From: Trichobilharzia regenti
Taxonomy: Eukaryota > Platyhelminthes > Trematoda > Strigeidida > Schistosomatidae
Direction of reading: 5' to 3'
Assembly (NCBI GenBank): GCA_944472135.2
Contig: OX235263.1
Location: 18,777,379-18,841,378, forward strand
DNA: 64,000 nucleotides
Position numbers and translations under genes: made by a program. This document shows positions 57,329-64,000 of the stretch, in pieces (position 1 is the first letter of the stretch; each line of letters opens with the position of its first letter). The notes under the pieces were generated by a model that searched no databases, was not told where the DNA came from, and was given only the letters and a program-made list of their open reading frames with translations.

Positions 57329-57589
57329 GTAAGTTGCTTTATTGTGGTGGATAATTTTATCATTTTAATCGTAAAGTTGGTATTTGTGAAATCTGTGTAC
57401 AGTGAACTATTAAGCTTTTGTAGTTTTCTTTTACCTCCTTTAAGTTGTCTGTTCATAAAGTAGAATCCGTATATGTTTTGCAAAAATGGCAAGTGAAACT
57501 GCTTGAGGCTTCAAAGAATGCACTGCTAAAAACCACTGGATTTCTGTGATTTCTTTGTAACTTCTAGATACGTGAAACAACGAGTATAA

Positions 57590-58180
57590 GAAAATTGCTG
57601 AAGTCTTACATCTAAGATTATTGAGAGCGATAAAACGGACTTATACTGCCGCCACCCTTTGTTTGTCATTTTTCAGCCGGCCGATTATGATTGCTCAAGT
57701 GAAAGACAAGCTACCTAGCTATGCCACTCTTATGTGTATCTATAAATTTAGTTGCTCCTGTGGAGAGCGCTGTATAGGGCGAACAACTAGACAGCTTAAC
57801 AAACTCATTAATGAGCATCTTCCTTCATGGTTCGGAAAAGGTCGAATAGAATCTATAAGAAGTTCTATTTTGGCTCATTTGATTGATGATAGCGGTCACC
57901 AAGTGGACAAAAATAGTGCCTTCAAAGTTATCTATCGCATTCCATCGAGCCTTTCGAATGGAATTCGAATCCGTCTTTTACACATAGTCGAATCTATGGG
58001 AATTCGAGAGAGCAATCCTAGTCTTTTCATACAACAGAAGAAGTTTGTTCTACATTTGTCTTTCCCTTGGCCTATGTAAATTCTAACTAAATAACTTCCC
58101 ACCCTTCCTTACTTCCCACTGCCTTCAAACTTTTACGGTACTTATTTAAACTCATTATCTGTCTATTTCACCTTTAGCAT
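57590..58180 (+). pseudogene. Penelope-like element, GIY-YIG endonuclease end
   Basis: A 152-codon open frame at 57621-58079. It contains YATLMCIYKFSCSCGERCIG and RTTRQLNKLINEH (GIY-YIG signature with Tyr replaced by Cys in the second part), an IRSSILAHLIDDSGH stretch, and the C-terminal FIQQKKFVLHLSFPWPM. Penelope-like elements join RT and GIY-YIG in one protein; here the RT part is missing. It is the best-preserved Penelope fragment in the window and lies 260 bp after the last exon. Confidence 0.8.
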
Positions 58181-58864
58181 TACTCAATATTTAGGATTTG
58201 ACCCAATTTATTCACTAACTACAGTGTTTCACTGAACCACTGAACGAAGCAGATACCTGAAAGGAACTTCAAATACTGAAATGCTTTTAGGTACATGGTC
58301 TAGACCACTTACCCTCGTCCGTTTTCATAGGTGGTGAGATTCTCATTAGAGTATTAGTTGGAAAAAGTAATGGAATGTTCCATCAATGTAAAATGAATCC
58401 ATCATCTTGCCCATTTTCAGAAAGGGTTGACTGAATTCAATCACCAGTGCCTCTCTAGAAATGCTTGCGTCTGATCGTATAATCATGTGAGTAATTCCCA
58501 GAGTCCTCCTACTGGTCACTATCCTGTAGCCTCTGGGACTGGATGGGAAAAGCGGAAAGATCGTCAGTCTGTGTTATGGTGCCGTGGGATTAAGGGTATT
58601 TTTTGCAAATATATTTTTTGAATGTCATGGATATGCTTTGTGTACTACTAAACTGTGAAGGTTATTTGCGTAATTTGATCCCATTGTATGCGTGTATTTC
58701 ATTTCCTCTTACATAAAAAGACTTCTTACGTTGTAACTGAATTGTGTGTGAGTTATATAACTGTAAAATCACCACTGGTTACTTTAAAATCAAACAGAAA
58801 TCCTCTGTTTCAGGTCAGTCCCAACGACTCATGCTCATTCAGTAGATTATTTTTCATATTAAAC
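58181..58864. other. Intron, nothing recognised
   Basis: Mixed AT-rich sequence after the Penelope-like fragment. No repeats I can assign. Confidence 0.4.
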
Positions 58865-59280
58865 AAATGTGTGTTTCATCATGAGCTGACATTAGTTAGA
58901 GAACCATCGGAAAACCTGGGAGTACTGGACAGCTGTTTCGTCCTAGTTTGGGACTCTTCAGCACTACGCACTCACCGGGATTCGAACCCAGGACCTTCTG
59001 GTTACAAGGCGAGCTCGTAAACTACTAAGCCACTAGAACCTGATTCAATGGCCCATGAAATTTATATCCTACCAATTCACGACGTATAGCGACCGCTAGC
59101 CAATGTCTTCGGCGAATATTTGTCCTCACACCTGACCTGCTGGACCCTACTGGTCACGACTTCTACCTACCTGAATAGGGCAAATCGTTAGTGAACATCT
59201 CTATGGTTCTCTAACTAATGTCAGCTCATGATGAAATCCTGTAACCAATCAAATCCCTACAAACCAACACTTGAAAATGT
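58865..59280 (-). repeat. S2 repeat with a complete hammerhead core
   Basis: On the minus strand, 58967 to 58922 reads a stem-I strand (GTAGTG), CTGAAGA, stem II GTCC/GGAC, GAAA, a short stem III ACAG/CTGT, C, and CAGTAC. All fixed core bases of the hammerhead consensus (CTGANGA, GAA, TH) are present. Stem I has one mismatch. The B-box GGGTTCGAATCCCGG precedes it, in tRNA-like context. A partial plus-strand S2 tail follows at 59205-59280. Confidence 0.75.
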
Positions 59281-59284
59281 GTGT

Positions 59285-59520
59285 GTGTTCTGGTGGTGGT
59301 TCAGTGGTACAGAACAGTTGGCAACCAGGCCACATTTAGTCTGGTTTCGATCTCCAACTGACCTAATGCTAGATCTTGCCCAGCCAGTAGTAAGACAAGT
59401 AAAAGGCGAAGGTTGGTGAGACTAACAACCCCCCCTGTAAAATAACGTAAATATCATTGCTACCGAAACTTCAATAAATCTGAAGCTTGAAGCTATATGT
59501 TCCAAACGGAGTGCAAAGGA
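59285..59520 (+). repeat. S4 tRNA-headed repeat
   Basis: GTGGTTCAGTGGTACAG and TGGTTTCGATCTCCA form the head. The body ends GAAGCTATATGTTCCAAACG, then GCAAAGGAATAAAAG. Family B begins 85 bp downstream. Confidence 0.65.
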
Positions 59521-60057
59521 ATAAAAGCAATCAGTAGACAAATGAAAAGTACTCTACAGTTGCACTTGTCCAAGCAGGTTTTAAGTCGAAATCTACTACC
59601 TGACTACTACCCGACCGAAAGCTGCTACCTTGACGTGGTGGTCGGGCTTGAACACCGCAATGACCTAATCAAGCTATACTGGCTGAGACTTATGTCTCTT
59701 GAGGTTCTACCATGCCAGGCAGGTTGTTTGGATAGCGGTTAAACAAAAAGCAGCTACCCAATCCAACATCATGTCCAATACAAAATTACAAAATTTCATG
59801 CCGGATCGGCCGTGGCCCGGATTAACAACGACCGCGCTTCCTGCTGCCGTGTCACAGGGCGGGAGTGATAAATCTGCTACTGAGACACACCAAACAAAAA
59901 GAACAAACAAAAACAGGCCGCGTGTGACCGGCCTCAAGCAGTTGTCCCCTGGGCTCTGCGGTCACGCAACCAACTTCCACGGTGTGGGCAGCCGGGAAGT
60001 AACAATCGCCCTCACAATCCGAAATGCACACGAAACCTCTCTATTACTCACTCATCT

Positions 60058-62385
60058 TTGTCTTCATCTTCATCTCTATCATCTTGCCTTCCTTCCACTG
60101 ATGCAACTCCTCGACTTGATAGCTCTCCACTTCCTCTCCACTCTGCGTCCACTAAAAACGATGGAAGCCAAAAAACCACCACCGACAGCCTCTTAAAGCC
60201 GCGCCACCAATTTCATATAGGAGCTCTTAATGTTAGGACACTTTGCCAAATAGGACAACAAGCATCACTAGCCAAGACCCTGGCATCACGAGCCATTGAT
60301 GTATGCTGTGTTTCAGAAACACGCATACAAGACCCAAGTGTGGTTATTCACCTAACCCCACCTGGCCAACAGGTTGAATCTGCAAAATTCACCTTGAGGG
60401 TGTCAGGAGATGCCACAGCTAGTTCACGAGGATTAGCTGGCGTAGGGATAGCTTTGAGTACTAGGGCAGAAAAGACATTGCTTGACTGGATCCCGGTAGA
60501 TAGCCGAATGTGTGCTGTCCGCCTGAACGGATCAGTAAGAAGGAGGAAGGACTGCACTACTCGCCGATGCCTTTTCGTAATCTCCGCCTACGCCCCCACT
60601 GACTGCAGTTCAGATGAAACGAAGGATGAGTTCTACCAAAAGCTGTCTAGTTTGGTGAGAAAGGCTAAACGCTCAGACATAGTCGTTCTAGCTGGTGACT
60701 TTAACGCTCAAGTAGGGAAATTGTGTCAATCTGAGAAGGATGTCGGTGGCACCTATGGAGTTCCGTGCCAGCGAACCGACAACGGTGACCGTCTCCTACA
60801 GTTCTGCTCTGATAATCATTTGTTTCTTGTAAGCACTAACTTCAAACACAAGGAGAGACACTGTTTGACTTGGAGACCCCCTTCATCAAACCAACGCTGG
60901 ACACAAATAGACCACATAGCAATAAGCTATCGTTGGCGTGGGTCGGTAGGAGATTGTCGCTCCTTCTGGAACACGTGCGTAGATACCGACCATGCACTGG
61001 TCCGCGCTCGGGTGTGCTTACGACTGAACGGACGTAGGAAACAGCTGGCGGTAAAACCATCACGTCCCCAGCTCGATCAGGAAACTAAATCCGTATTTGA
61101 GGAAGAACTAGCTAAACACATATCTGTGTTCGACAGCTGTGCTCACCCTGAAGAAGCTTGGAAAAATATCCAGGCAGCCATAGATACAGCTGTAAAAGCT
61201 GTGAATAAGGTAAACCCAAAGGTGAGTAAAAACCACTGGATCTCCACCGCCTCATCCGAACTGATAGATGCTAGAAGACTTATTCCGGCGAGCTCCGAAT
61301 TCAATGAGGAGCGAAAGCTGCACAAGAGGAAACTTACGAAAAGTCTCCGCAAGGACCGTGAACAGTGGTGGGCGACAAAAGCCAAAGAGATGGAGAAAGC
61401 TTCGAGGATAGGCAACACCAGGCAACTCTTTGGACTCATCAGGGAAACGGGTGGGAGAAGACAAATCATTAGTGAGACAATCTCGGAAAAAAATGGCACT
61501 ATAATTAGCTCACAGGATAGACGACTGGATCGTTGGAAAGAGCATTATGAGGAGCAGTTTAATTTGCCCACAGCCACGCTCAACCTTCCGAGCATCCAAC
61601 ACCTCCCTGAATGGGATATAGACACAGGTCCTCCGTCACTAACTGAGGTTACTAAAGCTGTCACCAATCTGAAACTAGGCAAAGCAGCGGGACCTGATGG
61701 AATGACTCCAGAGGTATTTAAGTACGGTGGAGACAGCTTACTGTCCGGATTAACTGAGGTACTAGGCAGCGTCTGGGAATCAGAAGAAGTCCCATCGGGT
61801 TGGTGTAAGTCACTGATTATCCCCATATACAAGAAGGGAGACAAGTCTTCCTGTGATAATCACAGAGGGATTAGCTTGACTAATATAGTATCTAAAGTCT
61901 TAGGCTCAATAATCATGCGTAGACTGAGTGGTGCTCGGGAAGCACAAACACGAGAGAGCCAGGCAGGCTTTAGACCAGGAAGAGGGTGTATTGATCATAT
62001 CTTCACCCTCCGACAGATTCTAGAACATAGGCATTCCTACCGGCGTCCAACAGTCATTATATTTCTTGACCTAAAGGCAGCATTCGACTCTGTCGATCGG
62101 GAAGTTCTCTGGAGATGCTTGGCTGTAAAGGGAATTCCGAGAAAATATATTGCACTGATTAAGGCACTCTATTCGTACTCATACAGCCAGGTGAGGGCTT
62201 ACGGCGAGCTGTCATCTGAACTGATGACGACCAGTGGTGTCCGTCAAGGATGCCCATTATCTCCTTTTCTATTCAACTTCATCATAGATGTGTTAATGGA
62301 CTTAACCCTAGGTGACTTCAGCGATTCAGGGATTGACTTGCTACCGGGAATAATCTCGTTGACTTGGAATATGCAGACGATATAG
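60058..62385 (+). CDS. Family B endonuclease-reverse transcriptase, N-terminal part up to a frameshift
   Basis: The frame stays open for 775 residues. Endonuclease motifs are ALNVRTL with N58, SETRIQD, GDFNAQVG and TDHALVRA. The reverse transcriptase begins near residue 530 (AAGPDGMTPE, QAGFRPGRGC, IFLDLKAAFDSVDRE, SGVRQGCPLSP). The frame is lost by a one-base deletion near 62350, just before the YADD catalytic motif, which is read in another frame from 62364. No ATG precedes the endonuclease in this frame (the first start-like codon is TTG at 60058), so the true initiation site is unclear. Confidence 0.85.
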   Translation: MSSSSSLSSCLPSTDATPRLDSSPLPLHSASTKNDGSQKTTTDSLLKPRHQFHIGALNVRTLCQIGQQASLAKTLASRAIDVCCVSETRIQDPSVVIHLTPPGQQVESAKFTLRVSGDATASSRGLAGVGIALSTRAEKTLLDWIPVDSRMCAVRLNGSVRRRKDCTTRRCLFVISAYAPTDCSSDETKDEFYQKLSSLVRKAKRSDIVVLAGDFNAQVGKLCQSEKDVGGTYGVPCQRTDNGDRLLQFCSDNHLFLVSTNFKHKERHCLTWRPPSSNQRWTQIDHIAISYRWRGSVGDCRSFWNTCVDTDHALVRARVCLRLNGRRKQLAVKPSRPQLDQETKSVFEEELAKHISVFDSCAHPEEAWKNIQAAIDTAVKAVNKVNPKVSKNHWISTASSELIDARRLIPASSEFNEERKLHKRKLTKSLRKDREQWWATKAKEMEKASRIGNTRQLFGLIRETGGRRQIISETISEKNGTIISSQDRRLDRWKEHYEEQFNLPTATLNLPSIQHLPEWDIDTGPPSLTEVTKAVTNLKLGKAAGPDGMTPEVFKYGGDSLLSGLTEVLGSVWESEEVPSGWCKSLIIPIYKKGDKSSCDNHRGISLTNIVSKVLGSIIMRRLSGAREAQTRESQAGFRPGRGCIDHIFTLRQILEHRHSYRRPTVIIFLDLKAAFDSVDREVLWRCLAVKGIPRKYIALIKALYSYSYSQVRAYGELSSELMTTSGVRQGCPLSPFLFNFIIDVLMDLTLGDFSDSGIDLLPGIISLTWNMQTI

Positions 62386-62652
62386 TCCTTCTAGGCGAAG
62401 ACGCTGACGAAATGCAGAGTCTTCTAAACACCTTGAGCAGCAATCTACGAATGTTTGGCATGCGATTCGCTCCCGCCAAATGCAAGATGATGTTACAGGA
62501 CTGGACTACATCGACGCCTAGTTTAAAAATAGGAAGTGAAGTGGTAGAGCACGTTGACCGCTTCACTTATTTGGGAAGTACCATCAGCCCCAACGGGCTG
62601 ATCTCTGACGAAATCTCAGCACGAATACAAGGGGCTCGTTTCGCATTTGTTA
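62364..62652 (+). pseudogene. Family B reverse transcriptase, continuation after the frameshift (YADD part)
   Basis: This frame carries LEYADDIVLLGEDADEM and the thumb-like stretch up to GARFAFV. It is then cut by the short element inserted at 62653. It is homologous to the intact frame of the minus-strand copy at 32661-34733. Confidence 0.85.
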
Positions 62653-63060
62653 CTTACTTTACTTTACTTTACTTCGGCTATCTCCTACGAGAGGATGAGC
62701 CGGCTTCATGAACCATGAAGTTTCATGGGAATTGGGTACGAGTGATGTCCCCAGCATCGCTCGGCCTTTTGTTTGAGAGTGCAGCTCTAGCCTTTACACA
62801 ACCAAGTGTGACCTACAAGGCAGTAGGAGTGGAGTAGGCAGTCCATTATCCATTGGCAGCTGGTGACCGAGTCCGGTTCATTCGCCTTTCGAATGGGGCC
62901 AGTCATCCAGGCATCCAATAAGCCCTTTGTCCATACGTCTGCCGGTGAGCTCCGATGAGCTTCATACGCAGTCGTTGGAGGTTTGGAATCGGGTTTAGCC
63001 ATCTCCCCTAGACTGTCATCCAATGGACAGTCAACCCGGTGAAGGCGCCGGGCATCCGCT
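62653..63060 (-). mobile_element. 408-bp short retroelement inserted in the family B ORF
   Basis: TTTGTTA is duplicated at 62646-62652 and 63061-63067. Removing the insert and one duplicate restores family B sequence in frame. Read on the minus strand, the insert ends in (AAAGT)n, which suggests retroposition by a LINE-type 3' repeat tail. It is GC-richer than its surroundings and has a 108-codon open frame (62787-63113) that runs out of the element, so coding is doubtful. I do not recognise the family. Confidence 0.8.
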
Positions 63061-63065
63061 TTTGT

Positions 63066-63612
63066 TAGTTTACGCCGACTCTGGCGTAGACGAGATGTTC
63101 GACTATCGACCAAAGGGCGGGTGTACTGCTCATCAGTCCGCTCCGTCCTCCTTTATGGTTGTGAGACCTGGCCACTCAGAGTGGAAGACATGAAAAGACT
63201 AGCTGTCTTTGATCATAGGTGCCTGCGTTCTATATCCCGTGTAAAGTGGCATAATAAGGTGAGCAACATGGAGGTTAGGCGTAGAGTCCTAGGTAAACAG
63301 GGGAAATCAATCGACGAAGTTGTGAAGCTACATCGACTGAGATGGTTAGGACATGTGTTACGTATGCCAAGCCATCGCCTCCCTCGACGAGCAATGTTAG
63401 CGGATATAGGGTCAGGCTGGAAAAAAGCTAGCGGCGGTCAAACAAAAACTTGGCATCAGTCAATGAAATCCACAACAGTTGGTCTTAGCCACGTAGGAAG
63501 GTGTAGACTTCCAGGCTGGGGTCCTCGGGACGGCAAAAATCTATGGTTGGAAACAATTGGTGACATGGCTCAAAATCGTTCTCAGTGGCGCAGATGCATC
63601 CACTCCCTGTGA
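63066..63612 (+). pseudogene. Family B C-terminal part
   Basis: This frame carries the GRVYCSSVRSVLLYGCETW, RWLGHVLRMP and Trp/Arg-rich C-terminal motifs common to RTE-like LINE proteins. It ends at a TGA after RRCIHSL. It is followed by the family B 3' UTR with the repeat tail at about 63780-63797. Confidence 0.85.
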
Positions 63613-63804
63613 CTTATGATCTCCAATGAAACTGTTTTGTATTTCTTTATTACTCCTTTGTCTCACACCTCTGCTCACTGTTTCTATTTGCTTTTCTTGT
63701 ACTTTCTTCTCTTGCTTCGCGTGCTACACGGAATGTGGCGACTTGAACTTCCGCACATTTGTGCAAAGTTCTATGTCGAAAACAGACAGACAGACCTGAC
63801 TGAT

Positions 63805-64000
63805 TGACTGACTGAGTTTCAACATAGAACTTCGCATAGAAGTACATCAGTCCAAGTTGGCACGTGGCATGTACCTAACAAAGGAGGGTAAAAACGTATT
63901 CGAAAGAACGATAATAAGGTAGAAATGTGAGGAAGAATGAGTGGTAACATGGAAAAACAGTACGGTTTATTGGGAATGAAAGACCACAAGGAGTGCGTGT
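63805..64000 (-). repeat. Family B-related 3' end, continues beyond the window
   Basis: TTCAACATAGAACTTCGCAT mirrors the family B 3' UTR (ATGCGAAGTTCTATGTTGAA against GTGCAAAGTTCTATGTCGAA). It meets the plus-strand copy tail to tail across a CTGACTGATTGACTGACTG run at 63797-63815. Confidence 0.6.

Larger units (their letters stand above)
59605..63797 (+). mobile_element. Family B LINE (RTE-like), full-length but broken copy
   Basis: It has a 5' UTR from about 59605, an endonuclease-RT ORF with a frameshift near 62350, an insertion of a short element at 62653-63060, a C-terminal part at 63066-63612, and a 3' UTR ending GTCGAAAACAGACAGACAGAC-like repeats at about 63797. It has the same single-ORF EN-RT plan as the SR2-like family, but the protein is clearly different, and the 3' tail is (ACAG)n instead of (AAT)n. 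Other copies in the window share this 3' end. The 'family B' name is a local label. Confidence 0.85.

Overview
The window looks like a flatworm genome, most likely a Schistosoma species. It is AT-rich intronic DNA filled with RTE-clade LINEs of the SR2 type, Penelope-like elements with GIY-YIG endonuclease, a Ty3/Gypsy-type LTR element, and tRNA-headed short repeats that carry hammerhead-ribozyme remnants of the kind known from schistosome Sm-alpha elements. The species call is inference from repeat content; no marker gene was searched.

One host gene can be recognised. On the + strand, 13 small exons between about 1.8 and 57.3 kb, with compatible splice phases, encode the middle part of a Ral GTPase-activating protein alpha subunit (RALGAPA1/2 family, the alpha subunit of a tuberin-like RalGAP complex). 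The first exons (1797-1949, 3289-4025, 6233-6622, 9930-9998, 10470-10542, 16890-17030) encode a poorly conserved, polar, low-complexity linker. The later exons (17373-17716, 28482-28637, 30454-30588, 36061-36186, 49037-49384, 51735-51806, 54217-54519, 57146-57328) follow the family in order through its helical-repeat region. The N-terminus lies before the window, and the C-terminal RapGAP domain must lie after it. All exons from 6233 on are in frame; the exon at 3289-4025 needs three frame changes.

The rest is mobile DNA inside the introns. The 10.8-kb intron 17717-28481 holds a young LTR element with identical LTRs (19381-21530 plus a split LTR) that encodes only Gag and protease. A nearly intact RTE LINE (21918-25452) is inserted in its upstream LTR. 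The 12.9-kb intron 36187-49036 holds a second, nearly identical RTE copy (42079-45591). A second RTE-like LINE family (here called family B) has a full-length but broken copy at 59.6-63.8 kb, a 5'-truncated copy with an open RT frame at 32.5-34.8 kb nested in an older copy of itself, and many 3' fragments. Penelope-like fragments lie at 8.7, 11.3-13.0, 14.0-15.2, 37.4-38.3 and 57.6 kb. Four short tRNA-headed repeat families (S1 to S4 below; the labels are mine) are scattered throughout.

No rRNA, canonical tRNA gene, CRISPR array or bacterial-type operon was seen. The best candidates for something not yet described are the Gag/protease-only LTR element, the hammerhead-bearing S2 repeat (one copy keeps a full catalytic core), a 408-bp short insertion with a 7-bp target duplication, and a 714-bp inverted-repeat element at 49.4-50.2 kb.
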